Shown here one piece after another: positions 1 through 10,657 of a stretch of 64,000 nucleotides of DNA; positions within the stretch are counted from its first letter, which is position 1; every line of letters starts with the position of its first letter. The translations under genes and the position numbers were made by a program. This DNA is from Acanthochlamys bracteata (taxonomy: Eukaryota > Streptophyta > Magnoliopsida > Pandanales > Velloziaceae), in contig CM034139.1 of the NCBI GenBank assembly GCA_019914995.1, forward strand, positions 4,814,461-4,878,460. Direction: 5' to 3'. The notes under the pieces were generated by a model. The model did not search any database and was not told the origin of the DNA. It saw only the letters and a program-made list of their open reading frames with translations.

Positions 1-968
1 CATGAAATATTGAAGGTGAAGTGCAACAGATAGAATATAATCTGCCTTCCCATGTCCACCCTCTTTCACTCTTTCATGATCGCCCGTTATGCATTTATGC
101 TTCTTGAAACACATCCTCTGCTACAAGTCACGATTGCTTATCAGCAATCACTTTGGCTTCTGGTTTCCCAGTCGATCCATAGGTCCTTCCCCTAGGCCTT
201 TGTAATTGGCGTGAAAAATGTTTTATAAAGATATCAGTTAAAGCATCATCCCGCCTCTTAAAAAGCTTTATTTCAATAGGAGAAGCCACAAATTACCTAC
301 TTGGAAGAACTTCAGCACAAAATATGAGACATTTGCATGTAGCTTTCATGAATCACTTGTAGACATGTATCCTGGTCCCTTACAAAACCAGGACTTCCGT
401 ACATTACTTTCTGTCCTTTGCGGTTCCTTTAAATGGCAAAATACTGTTACCGTATCACCTAATTTAAACGTTATGTCTATATATCCATGTAGTCTGATTT
501 TATATATTAAAAGCTAGTTTCAGGATTCTTGCCATAGTATTGTTCCTTAATGTATTACTGTTCTCCTACTGTATATACATTCGTGCTTCAATTCTGAAGT
601 CTAATTTATACTCCTTGAAGCCTATTTCTGATGAGTACAATCTGGCTGTCTTGTAAACTGTTGTTCTGTATCAACCAATTGTGAATGAAGACTCTTCTTC
701 TGCCAGGAACTTCTTTCAAATGGCATGCCAGCATTGTGTTAGCTTGTTAGTTGACCATGATAATGATGTGTTGTTGTAGTTCCCATGAATTCCTTATATC
801 TAGACATGGATCCACATGTTTGTGTCCACACAGTTCAAAGCACACTTTAACACAACTTGTCCTGTCTGTTTGTTCTTGCTACTGTCTGCAAAATTCTTTC
901 TGGTTAAAGTCGTCTTGCTGGCTGTATGTTTTCTTGAAGAGACTTTGGATGCCCATTCTTGTTCACAG
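1..968. other. Non-coding stretch left of the pTAC7-like exon
   Basis: No exon could be supported here. If the exon at 969-1298 is the end of a pTAC7 gene, this stretch is probably its intron or introns, with the upstream exons beyond the left edge of the window. An ATG at 816 is in frame with that exon, but the residues it would add do not look like a plastid protein, and a polypyrimidine tract plus CACAG acceptor ends at 968. Confidence 0.5.
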
Positions 969-1298
969 ACGAAAAAGGATGACAAACTGAGATACAAGAT
1001 GGAAAGGATTCCTTTCCTTGAAGAACAAGTGAGGAACATAAGAGAATCCGGGAAAATAATTTCCATGGATATTGAGAAACTACTGCTTTCAGAGGAGAAC
1101 AGATTCGATTTTGTGAATGAAGTTGCTGCGGAAGCCACATCATATATCGAGAATAACAGGGATGAGTATGGGTTTAAGAAACCCATATTACATGTCCTTA
1201 GCAACCGTATTAATGAAGCTGGATTCCATCGCTCAGAAGCTTACGTGGAACCTGATCCATTCAAACCTGGACCAATGTACTTACGACAAGATTTATGA
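969..1298 (+). CDS. PTAC7: Last exon of a pTAC7-like plastid protein (5' part outside window)
   Basis: This exon follows a CACAG acceptor (964-968) and reads open to a TGA at 1296-1298. It encodes about 109 residues beginning TKKDDKLRYK, followed by ERIPFLEEQV, FDFVNEVAAEA, ENNRDEYG, ILHVLSNRIN and DPFKPGP. From memory this matches the C-terminal two thirds of PLASTID TRANSCRIPTIONALLY ACTIVE 7, a small plant-specific component of the plastid-encoded RNA polymerase complex (pTAC7/PAP family) needed for chloroplast transcription. No stop or frameshift is visible, so I treat it as live. The start and transit peptide were not found and presumably lie left of base 1. The assignment rests on recalled similarity only; if it is wrong, this is simply a conserved C-terminal exon. 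Confidence 0.55.
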   Translation, partial: TKKDDKLRYKMERIPFLEEQVRNIRESGKIISMDIEKLLLSEENRFDFVNEVAAEATSYIENNRDEYGFKKPILHVLSNRINEAGFHRSEAYVEPDPFKPGPMYLRQDL

Positions 1299-1903
1299 GA
1301 TCATATCCTTTCAGAAAATATGTACTTGGAATAAATTGAAACAACCTTTTAAATGTTATCTTCTCTTTGGTATGCCTCTAAAAACCTTTGATCAAAGTGG
1401 AACCGTATATTTGATAAAATCAGTAGCATGTGTAAGAAATGTAAAATTTGTGCATTGCCGGGTTACTTCTTGTTTGCTGACCTTGTATCAGGCTTTCTTT
1501 GCCCATCTCCTGCCGTAGTCTTCAATTGAGTTCTACGGCTAATTTAGTCTTAATCAGGCAGTTATTGAGAATGTATGCATACAAGTTGTGACACTTCTGC
1601 TTTGCTGGGTTCCTCTTTGCATTTTTCCGAAGCGTATTATATCCACGCGAACGTGCAGTTCACTAGCAACAACGCTTACAAGGAATCGGTTGTGCTCCAC
1701 AAGTAACAGTCATAGGCTTGAAACGCGAGGAATCTGGAAGTTGTGGATGGTGATAGCAAAGTGGACGGCCAGGATTTTCACCTCCTCCGTTATAATCTTC
1801 CGTTTGGATTCTGACAAGTGTTTGCTTTAATCTCCGTTTGGTTTACTTGTCTGTTACCGGCATTAATCTCTCAGACCATAGGCGCCTGCCGAACCACAGG
1901 CAT
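1299..1903. other. 3' flank of pTAC7-like gene and 5' flank of dead TAP38 copy
   Basis: Probably the 3' UTR of the upstream exon running into the former promoter of the TAP38/PPH1 pseudogene. No further coding similarity was recognised; open frames here are short and unremarkable. Confidence 0.4.
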
Positions 1904-4592
1904 GCACTCGTGGGCCCACGTCTACAGCACCGGCTGTTACTGCCGCCCTCTGCTAAGCGTTGTGGGAGTGTGCGGACAAGCAAGGACAGGATTAGGAGTG
2001 TTCTTAGGTGCTCTGTAGTGGCGGTTGAAGCACCGGCGGCGTTGGCCGGAGCAGCTGGAATCCGGTGGCGGTCAACCAAGCTGCAGGGACCACGTGAAGA
2101 GATGCAGGATGATGTTGTCGTCCGATCGAACGGCCTCGGTGGCCTCTTCTTCGCTGCCGTTTTTTATGGGCATGCCAGTTCTCCTCTGTTGGATTCCTCA
2201 GTTTCTGGAAGGATATTTCTTCGCTATTTACTGAAAACAAAATTATTAGATTGTTAAAAACTTGGATTTTTTGAGTCCTTGTAGCGTCCCTTATTTTGAG
2301 TACAGTTCAAATTCGAGTTCAGGATCAACGGAAGCATTTGTAACCATTGAGAAACAACTATGAGAATCCTTGTGTTGATTGATTCAGATTTTCAATTGAT
2401 GTTTCCATCTTTTTGCTGTGGCATTCTTTTTTTTCTCCAGTTAACAAACTGAATTTTATGAATACAAGAAAACTAATTGTACAGCAGTTACGTCTAGGAT
2501 TAACATGGTTAGAAAAGTGGAAAATTGTATTTTGCAAGTACACTGCGAAGATACCCCCTGAAACCTCTGCTGTATATGTGATACAGTGATGATTATTATA
2601 AGAATGCATTACAGCTTACAGCTTTGCAAGGTGGATTGCGCTTAGTAGTAAAAACTTTAGTGCTGTAGAGATGTAATTCACAGTGCTTTTGAAACTGTTG
2701 ATGAATAGCTCTTGAACTGTTAAGGGTCTCTATTCCCTAGCTCAGCGAAGGCTACTCTTTGATAACACCCTCTAAACTCATGGTTTGAATTCAATGCTGA
2801 ACCTTTTTTAAGGTTTTGCTTGACTAAGGCTTGAAGAAACGGCAAAGGAAGCTGAATTTTGATACCAGTATTAGCATGCCTAAGATCAATGATATATCGA
2901 GATTAGCATGAAGGAAATACTCTAGTAGAAAATTATTTTCCTAAAGATATGCAATCAGCTCATTCTTTTTCGACTTGGATACCAGTATTTATGCATACAA
3001 GAAAACAAGTAACATTTTCTGTTTTGCAGTTAGTTTTCTGTTTGAAAGTTACTATACTATTACGATTTGCATGTGCCAATTACAAGGTCGCTTAAGTTTT
3101 GTCATTATGTTATGTATCACTGTGTGCTTAAAGTTTAAGTGCAATTAAAATCTATTGCATAGCCGTTGGTCTGTCTATTATGTATGCTTGCATAAACTGG
3201 AATTTTTTAAATCACTATTAATTTAGCATCCTTGAAAGAAGCAATCTGTTAACTTGCAAAAGCATATAATTCAAATCATCAGTTCATGCAATCACATTCT
3301 GCTGAGTTCTTCTATTCTATTAATTGTAAATGGTTGATGGAAGAATCTGCCGAGACATCTCTGTGTCACGTGCTTTTGGTGATACCTGATTTAAGGTGAA
3401 GATGAACGAGTTCATTCCTTGTACACTCCCTTCTTTCTTCGTATCTTAATATTGATCTCTTGATAATACTGGTAGCCATTTCCACTGCATCTAGAATATG
3501 TGAATTCTCATACTTGTACATTTTCATCTGAACTTCTGAAGGATGCTTAAGAAAGGAGTTGAGGAGGGGAGATGGTCAGAAAAGTTTTATCTCAAGCTTA
3601 CCTATCTGCTACTCTATTAACTTTTCTGTACATTCAATCAAGTTGCTTAGACATACGAGGTTCCACCTACAACTTCAGAAAAGGAACTAGCCAAACTCTT
3701 CTTGAAAATGTGATTTTGTCCACGGACAAATAAGTCTGGATTTAGCTGGTTTTCCTTTTGTCTTTGTTCAGAATAAAGTTCAAAGACGATTTGATGACTT
3801 CTCTGCCAGATATTTATCAAATAGAACTTGGACCTGACTAGGAGTTTATACTGTTAGCACCTGATGGGTCAGTGGGATTATGTGAAAAGGTCTGTCTGCT
3901 CTATTTTTGATCAAATTTGTACAACGGTCCCTTCTCTCTAGTTTTCTTAAAAGTATGTGGACAGTACTAATGGTGTAGGCTATCCAGTTCTGATGCTGTA
4001 AATTTCGTCAGAAGTCAACTGCAACAACATGATGAGGTTCAGGTACACATCACTTGCAGTTTCTACGGTGAAGCTATCTGTTTCTCATTGGTTAATAATT
4101 TTCCTTTGTAACATATGTTTCTGATTTCTCAGTTGCAGTTTCTACAGTGAAGCTATCTGTTTCTCATTGTTTAATAATTTTCCTTTCTAACATATGTTTC
4201 AGATTGCTTGTGATGCACTTGCTCGTGCAGCTCTGGTAATTGATCTAAAATCAACCTGGATGTAACATTGAAGCTATACCTCATATTGTTTGACAGTAAT
4301 GCTTCTTTGTTATTTCCAGGATAGAAGGTTTGAAGACAACATCAGCATTCTGATAGCCGATCCAGGGTAATTGCAGTTCATAACTTCATATAATACCTAC
4401 CATTTTATTTGCGTTCCTGACTGTGTAAACTTTTCTGTGATATCTGACAACTGTGAAGTCCGTCTCTTTGAGCTCTATTATTAGGCAATTACCTGTGGTT
4501 CATGTTCAGTGTTCCTCATCTTCTGTGCCTTTTCTTTTAATAGGAGGACAGATTGGCAGATGTTGCCAGATCAAGGCCCCAGCTTCTTTTAG
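1904..4592 (+). pseudogene. Decayed, intron-bearing copy of TAP38/PPH1 protein phosphatase 2C
   Basis: Fragments in order match the thylakoid PP2C that dephosphorylates LHCII (TAP38/PPH1, PP2C57). Exon-like blocks: 1904-2225 (IRWRSTKLQGPREEMQDD, AAVFYGHA); 2602-2725 (ECITALQGG, SAFETVDE); 3333-3395 (GRICRDISVSRAFGD); about 3543-3587 (MLKKGVEEGRWSEKF); about 3772-3889 (PDIYQIELGPD, EFILLAPDG); 3992-4042 (DAVNFVRSQLQQHDEVQ); 4203-4235 (IACDALARAAL); 4320-4366 (DRRFEDNISILIADPG); 4544-4592 (GRTDWQMLPDQGPSFF, stop). Lesions: a base apparently lost at the start codon (ATG at 1902 out of frame with the body); the PP2C metal motifs MED and DGH read MQD and YGH; a frameshift after GHASS; a 7-bp tandem duplication at 2609-2622; in-frame stops; and a frameshift in LASDGLWDY. 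The block carrying HIGDSC was not found between 2726 and 3332. Splice borders survive, so this is a duplicated gene, not a retrocopy. Confidence 0.85.
4054..4205 (+). repeat. 79-bp tandem duplication in a dead TAP38 intron
   Basis: Two near-identical copies (4054-4132 and 4133-about 4205) both contain GAAGCTATCTGTTTCTCATT and end in TTTCTCAG or TGTTTCAG. The duplication therefore copies the 3' splice region ahead of the IACDALARAAL block. Only a few mismatches separate the copies. Confidence 0.8.
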
Positions 4593-5532
4593 GAAATAGG
4601 TCAAGCTTTTGCAAACTGTCATAAAGCTGTTAATTCAAGTTTCTTCTAGTAGTCACCTGTGTATTTGTAAATTTACAACCACGTGAATTTTCATATATTA
4701 AAGAAGGAAAGATAATATTTTTTTGCAATACTGGTCTTCTCTACTGTTCTCATGAACAATTAAAATGTTTGCAGGTTACAGATATAGATTTTGTAGGTAT
4801 GGAACATAAATTGTCTTCATTAATCTTGTCGCTGACGGCCTTAAACTCATCTTAATACTGAATCGTATGTATTCATAAATTCAATTTTGTCTATAGTACC
4901 GTCTGTAAGGTATGGAAAAGAATTCAACTATATAAGCTGCTTCTTATCACCAGCTTGAGTTGAGCTTCTTTAAAAAGTTTCAATTCTATAAAATGTTCTG
5001 CCAGAAGCTGGAAAAAAGTTCCAGATCTCTTTTGACTGCATAGAGCTCGAAGTTTAAAACACCTTAAATCTTACCACAGGAACAACTTTCAAAGATAGCC
5101 CAGATTATCTCTACTGCTACAAATTCTTTACACAATTTAACTGAATTACAAAGAGAATTGCAAATTATCTTCAATAAAATCGTAAATATGAGGATGGAGT
5201 AACGAAAACTATGCGCTATATGCCAGTACAGGGACTTGCAAGAAACTTGCATGATTCATATTCAATGTGCCCAAATACCATAAGGATAATCCCCAAAGAT
5301 GCATATATTAGATGCAAATTGCTCTCATGGCTAAAGCTACTATAAAAAACTATCTATACCAAAATTTTGGTAGTAGTAGTATGGCATTTTATGTCTCATA
5401 CTTTGGATAGAGATGGCATGTACCAAGAGAGACTAATATGGCTAGGCACAATGTTTCTGAGACATATATGGCATTTATTTATACATAAACAACGTATGAG
5501 GTGAGCACACTGACGAGGTTTCTGTGTCTCTC
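4593..5532. other. Intergenic
   Basis: AT-rich sequence between the TAP38 relic (+) and the PSY-like gene (-). It includes the likely 3' UTR of the latter just left of 5533. No coding similarity, inverted-repeat element or RNA gene was seen. Confidence 0.4.
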
Positions 5533-6144
5533 TCAAGGATTCTTGCCTCCGTTTCCAGGTTTTCCTTTCCTGGGGTCATGCTTTAAATTTGGTCCTCCAT
5601 AATCGTAATCCAGAGGAAAAACGGACAGGATTCTAGCATGTTTCTGGACATTAAGATGAAGAAATGTTAGACTAACCAAAATACCAAGTATAGCAATGCA
5701 GAAACGTTAGCATGATAAACAGGAGTCAAAGAAAAGTTCAAAAAGTACATACGCCACGAGACGCTTTTGTTTTCAATATGATAATATTCATCGGCATATT
5801 GAGCTTGAAACAAGAACCAAATCTCATAAGCTAGTGGTACAGTTAAAAAAAAAGCCGGAGTTGTTAAGACTGCAATCTGCTATATATCTTCCTATTGCAC
5901 AAAGCGTGCCAAAAGTCTAACTAAGATCTGATAAGTAATCAATGCTCACCTTGTAGATCGGCTCAACCATATCCTCTAAGCTTCTGGCATGCCCTGAGAA
6001 AGAAAGGTAAGAATTATTCCAGGAGCTGTTTAAACTACCAAATGATAAAAAACAGACAGTTGCAAATTATTAGGATTACTCACCTGGAACTGTTCCAGCT
6101 GCAAAAATGAGGATGACCAGGAGCAAAGGTGCAAAACTTGCCAT
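5533..6144 (-). CDS. PSY-like precursor of a tyrosine-sulfated signalling peptide
   Basis: Three exons on the minus strand: 6144-6084, 5993-5950 and 5643-5533 give a 71-residue precursor with consistent phases and GT-AG borders. It starts MASFAPLLLVILIFAAGTVPG, a clear secretion signal of about 22 residues, continues with HARSLEDMVEPIYK, and ends with a basic tail containing PLDYDYGGPNLKHDPRKG. The acidic-tyrosine block DYDYGGPNLKHDP resembles the core of PSY (plant peptide containing sulfated tyrosine) hormones, where the DY tyrosine is sulfated by TPST in the Golgi and the processed peptide acts outside the cell through leucine-rich-repeat receptor kinases. The short, three-exon, secreted layout fits that family. 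Family membership is inferred from this motif and the architecture; the exact mature peptide cannot be read from sequence. All exons are too short to stand out as long open frames. Confidence 0.75.
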
Positions 6145-9131
6145 TTCTTTTGTTTCCCTTCCTGGTTAATCTCTTGAAGAAACTGTGGTTATTTTGAGAG
6201 CGATGTAATCCCATTTTATGCTGCCAGATAATAGCTGTATAGCCAGGAGACCTTTAACATGGTCCACAATGCATCATTGGTATGTTGAATCAGGAAAGAA
6301 ATCCAATAGCCGGTGATATCAAGTCAACTTCACTGAGTTCATTGACCTTAGGATCACTATCATCATGAACATCTTAGTATGCATAAAGCAATAATGAGGC
6401 ACAAGGGTTAAGAAAAATCAGGTTCCAATTTTCAAATAATTGAAGAACATGCAAAAGGATGTATAGAATTGTTATCGTCTGCTATTGTTGTTGAAGTATG
6501 CTAATCACGTGAAGATGACACTTAATAGTGCATGTAATGAATACATAAAAGTTTAAAGTTTATGTTCATCAGTTGTCAGGAAAACAACCGGAGAAAAGAT
6601 AAATAACAGAGTCTGATAACATAAACATCAGATTGAAGTTTTCTTTCCCATGCAGTTAAAAGATCTAAACCAATATTAAACCAGAATTAAGACCAGTGAT
6701 AAAATAGGACATTTAAAATCTAAATCAACTGGAGCCAGACAAAGTGGACCGAACAAGTACCAGGAAAAGCTGTGTGAGAGAGAAAACGGTAAGATAAAAA
6801 ATATCAGAGTACGTGCGCACCAATGAAGTAAAAAACAAGATCACTGAATGATTTCCTTTGTGCAGTTCACTGTTGAATATTATCTCACTTTTGCTTATCC
6901 CTGTTCAATTGAGCAAACATCGCAATCTCTACTTGATTGCGTCTCATTAGGTTATGTAAGTGTGTGTTTAGAATACAGGAAACGAGATATGGACTACCTC
7001 TGTTCTCACAGAGAAATCAAGACCTAGATATGTGTAACACCACCAACACCATCACAGTCACAGCCACCGCTTTCCTAAAGTTGACCCTCGTTACATGTCC
7101 TACTCCCATAGCACAAAAGTCATTGCTCATGAGGCCCAGTAGAGCATACATTCATTTCAACCACCATAGAGCAGAACATCAGTACATTTGCTCCCACAAC
7201 GAAACACACAGTGCTACAGGCATTTTTAATTTTCTTTCCCTCATTTAGTTCTTTCCCCCCATCATGGGAGACGTTACTTTTGAAAAGCTTTTAGATAGCC
7301 ATTAAAGGATCATTTGAAATTGCTTAAAATAAGAAATATTTTGCTTTTAGATAGACAAATGTTTGCTCTTGTCCTTGTCTTTTACATGGAGTGATGGTGG
7401 CTAAACTGTGAAGTGTTTACCAAGGAGATATATGAATTGCCTGAACGTAAATGAAAAAAAATTAGGAGAGGATTGGAAGAAACGACCCATCCATTTGACA
7501 GATCAACCACATTTCTAGCAGATTGTTAAGAGGAATGCGTCACATAATTTGTAAGACCTGTAAGAGTTTATTAATTAGGTGTCGAACAACATGAACATTG
7601 ATAAAAATTTTGGACAACACCACCTAGAACGACTTTGTAGAGTAGTTAATAACTTAACATTATCTCATAAGAAAAAGAAAAGAAGCATTATGTATTTTAC
7701 GCAAGCAGACTTTCAGTAAAAGTGCCTCTGGCATCCTCATAAGCTGAGAGTACAATCAGATTAAATTTTACAAAAGTAGTAGTTTACATATTCCCTTGAT
7801 ATAAGTTAACGAATGCTTTAACCAGGTTGAATATTGTCCAAGTCCCTTTCTTAAAAGCTATTATTTGTATGTAATAGCTCTCAAATTTAGGTGGACAGAA
7901 AAAAAGCTGATTTTATTTCAGAATTTCCATTTTTCTTTAGTAAAGAATTGAAATATTCAAACTCCAGAAACAATCAGATTAAGAAAGGCAACTTCGTATA
8001 CTGCAGAAGCAGAACTAAAAACAAGAAGAAATCTCAGAATCCAGTTTCTTGCAGAATCTTATACCGTCTTCATAAGGAACTGTTGCATGGAAAAAGCTTA
8101 AGAATTAATATATTGAAATAAGACTCCTCAGAATATCTTCTTGCCAAAGTTCTACCAAAATGGAGGATTCAAAGTAGAATATCTTAGTACATATTTGTCC
8201 AGATAGCCACTTCTCCAAGTAATTGATTAATTTTCTTAAAGCGTGGATATGGTCCCTGAACTATTGCACTTCCTTTTTCAAACATTAACTTTTCAATACC
8301 TCTTTTTATAGATTAACCTAAAAGTTAGCGATTAGGACTTTTTGAAACAAAATTGTATCAGAAATTTCTCATATAACATATTTTAGAGCCATGCAGGAGA
8401 TTAGGAATAGTTGTTAGAATTAGCTCTAAATTACCACATCAGTATACTCTTAAAAACTAGAGAAAGTAATACACTAACATATATGGTCATGTCAATGATA
8501 AACTTGCATAAAGAAAGATCTCTTAGGAGCAAGGAATGACACGGATTTGATCATAGTATTCAGAACAGAGCAAGAAAAGATCTGATAATTTGATGATCAA
8601 ATTAACAGCCATTATAAGACTTCGAAGCACCATGAGACAAAGTAATTATAAAATGTAGAAGGATACTATTACTAAGCCCAATCAGTTGGCAAACCTGTGA
8701 CACGGTCTCATTCTATAGTCTGATATGTGCAAAGTAGGTTCCATATCTAACCATAATAAATTTCTAAAGGTGACAAACAGGCATGTTGTTTCCTTGTCTA
8801 ACTAACGTCTAATAAAATAATCAACCCTTTTGTCAAACCAACAGTACAGCAGAAAGACAAACGTGTTAAAAATTATTAGTCCTTTTCTCTAAGAGAGATT
8901 ATAGAATATAAAGTTAGGTAAGTCCTCATAAAGAATAATAACATTTCTTCCCTTCTTTTTGTTGAGAATAGTCACTATCAATAACAAAGAATACAACCCA
9001 ATAACCACGCAGAAGAATATATCACATTCAGTACAAGTTTGTTCCACCAATCATATTCCCCTTCCATATTAAAAATCCAATAAAATGTTTTGATTCAAAA
9101 TCGAAAACTACAAAGGAATCTCTCACTATGT
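6145..9131. other. Long intergenic stretch, no gene recognised
   Basis: Promoter side of the PSY-like gene at its left end and 3' flank of the 78-residue gene at its right end. Open frames at 6937-7248 and 7891-8121 have no recognisable similarity and compositions like chance frames in AT-rich DNA. No tandem repeat or TIR element was convincing. Confidence 0.4.
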
Positions 9132-9678
9132 TCAACGGTGAGCTGTGATTAATGTCTCCACGAATCGCAGCCCATCGAATCTTGGGGCAAATCTATCTCC
9201 GGTCTGTGATGTCTTCTTCCCATGCTCGTAATCCTATGAAAAAAGCAAGAAAAAACTAATCAAAATCAATTCCTCAGACAATCTCAACATCCTTCGCTTA
9301 AACAACACAATCTAACTGATCCAGCTTGTGACGAACTAAGAAAATGAATGGAACTACTTCTTGAAGTATAACAAAATAGAATCAGTAACAAAAACAAGAA
9401 TTGTGAACGGCACAGTAGGAACCATTAATTTAGGGTCAAAATACTTAACAGGAGCTTCAGAAGAACGATCCTATCATCGATAAAAAATCATGACGTAAAA
9501 AAAAGCAGTAAACAACAAACATGCAACAGAATCAATAACCAACCTTGGATTTCTCGTTCAAGTTTGGATCGGAAGCGGAGAATAACGGTGGAGAAGTAGA
9601 GCACGCAGCGTTGAGGGCGGCGGCGGAAGAAGCGATCGCCACCGATGCGGCGGCGACGGCGGCGCTAGTTCGCCCCAT
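9132..9678 (-). CDS. Small conserved-looking plant protein of unknown function (78 residues)
   Basis: Two exons on the minus strand, 9678-9544 and 9233-9132, join in phase 0 (donor AAG/GTTGGT, acceptor CATAG). The product starts MGRTSAAVAAASVAIASSAA, an Ala/Ser-rich, weakly basic segment that could be a short hydrophobic anchor or an organelle-targeting sequence. It ends with a compact polar block containing DYEHGKKTSQTGDRFAPRFD and GLRFVETLITAHR. I have the impression that FAPRFDGLRF-type C termini occur in uncharacterised small plant proteins, but I cannot attach a function. The gene is divergently oriented to DEAH5, with about 980 bases between start codons. The reading frame is intact and GC-rich in exon 1, unlike the surrounding DNA, which supports a real gene. 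Confidence 0.65.
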
Positions 9679-10383
9679 AGCTCTCCGATGAAATAATTTT
9701 GCTTCTGCTCGGAGAGTGGAATTGTTTATGAAATAAAAATTTTTTAAAATTTAAAAATGGGAGATATTTTTGTTTTTTTTATAAAAATAATAAAAATATA
9801 TAATAAAAAATTATATTATTAAAATTTTTTTTTACATTAATTAAATTTTTAAATAATTTTTTTAAATAATTACAAAAAATATATATTAAAAATATGAAAT
9901 AGAAATTTTAACAAAACATCGATTTGGATCCAAACGATTCCAAACGCGCTCAGAGCGAATTTCGCGAGTCAGAGCGACCAAGTCTCCTCCGCCGCCGCTT
10001 CATTTAAACAGGAGAGACCCAGGCGGGGAGTTCGAAAAAGCTTCGACCAGTCAAATTTCAAAAACATTAATTTCAAAACAAGTCCCAGAAACTAATTTAT
10101 TGAATACGAGATCAAACACATACTACAGAAGGTGAACAATGAGCAACCAAAGGAGTTCCATTGCATAATCGATATGAAAGGTCCTTTTTGGGCAAGTTTC
10201 TCTTATGGTTTGGTTTGAAACCTGGATGATGTGATGGATGGGCGGGCTAGAGTGAATCGGTCCACCGTATGGCGGATGTTCGTAGTGAGAAAGTATCAAC
10301 ACCCGTATGGTTTATAATAAGCCACGTCTCCATGCCTCTTGCGGTCTGTATATTAGAATAGACAGGTAATATTCGCATAATCG
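9679..10383. other. Divergent promoter interval with AT-rich block
   Basis: Lies between the 78-residue gene (-) and DEAH5 (+). Bases 9725-9905 are almost pure A/T with long A and T runs, resembling the interior of the AT-rich MITEs seen elsewhere, but no clear inverted ends were found. GC content returns near 9910-10030. Confidence 0.5.
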
Positions 10384-10473
10384 CAGCCCACTTCTAAGCA
10401 CATCTTTTATGTTATAATTGGGTCCCTATAATCTTTAACAAATTGGGCTCTCGTTGTATTGATCTAAGCCCAG
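10384..10473 (+). promoter_or_regulatory. Site II-like motifs upstream of DEAH5
   Basis: CAGCCCA (10384), TTGGGCT (10443) and AAGCCCA (10466) lie 180-275 bases before the DEAH5 start. TGGGCY/RGCCCA motifs are bound by TCP-type factors in many plant housekeeping promoters. Function here is inferred from motif and position. Confidence 0.4.
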
Positions 10474-10657
10474 TAATTACCCAATCCTATCCGACTCATT
10501 TTTGAACCCAAAACAATTTCTACAAAACCCAAACCCACACCGCCTACTGAAATCCGTTCTTTTCTTATTCTTGTTATTATTCTTTTCCTTCTTCCTCGAT
10601 TCTTCAATTCTTCAATTCAATCTCTCTGCGAGCAGCAACCCTAACTTTTTTGTTTCA

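Noticed and set aside
816..968. In-frame upstream extension of the pTAC7-like exon from the ATG at 816
   Set aside because: The added residues are hydrophobic/Cys-rich and unlike the family; a polypyrimidine tract and CACAG acceptor at 964-968 explain the exon start better.
1838..2257. Treating the 139-codon open frame as a live gene
   Set aside because: It begins at a TTG, not an ATG, and is exon 1 of the TAP38 relic with mutated metal ligands and a frameshift before its end.
2317..2345. Possible missing TAP38 exon (SGSTEAFVT)
   Set aside because: It vaguely resembles the GSTATV motif but lies upstream of exon 2, in the wrong order, and is too short.
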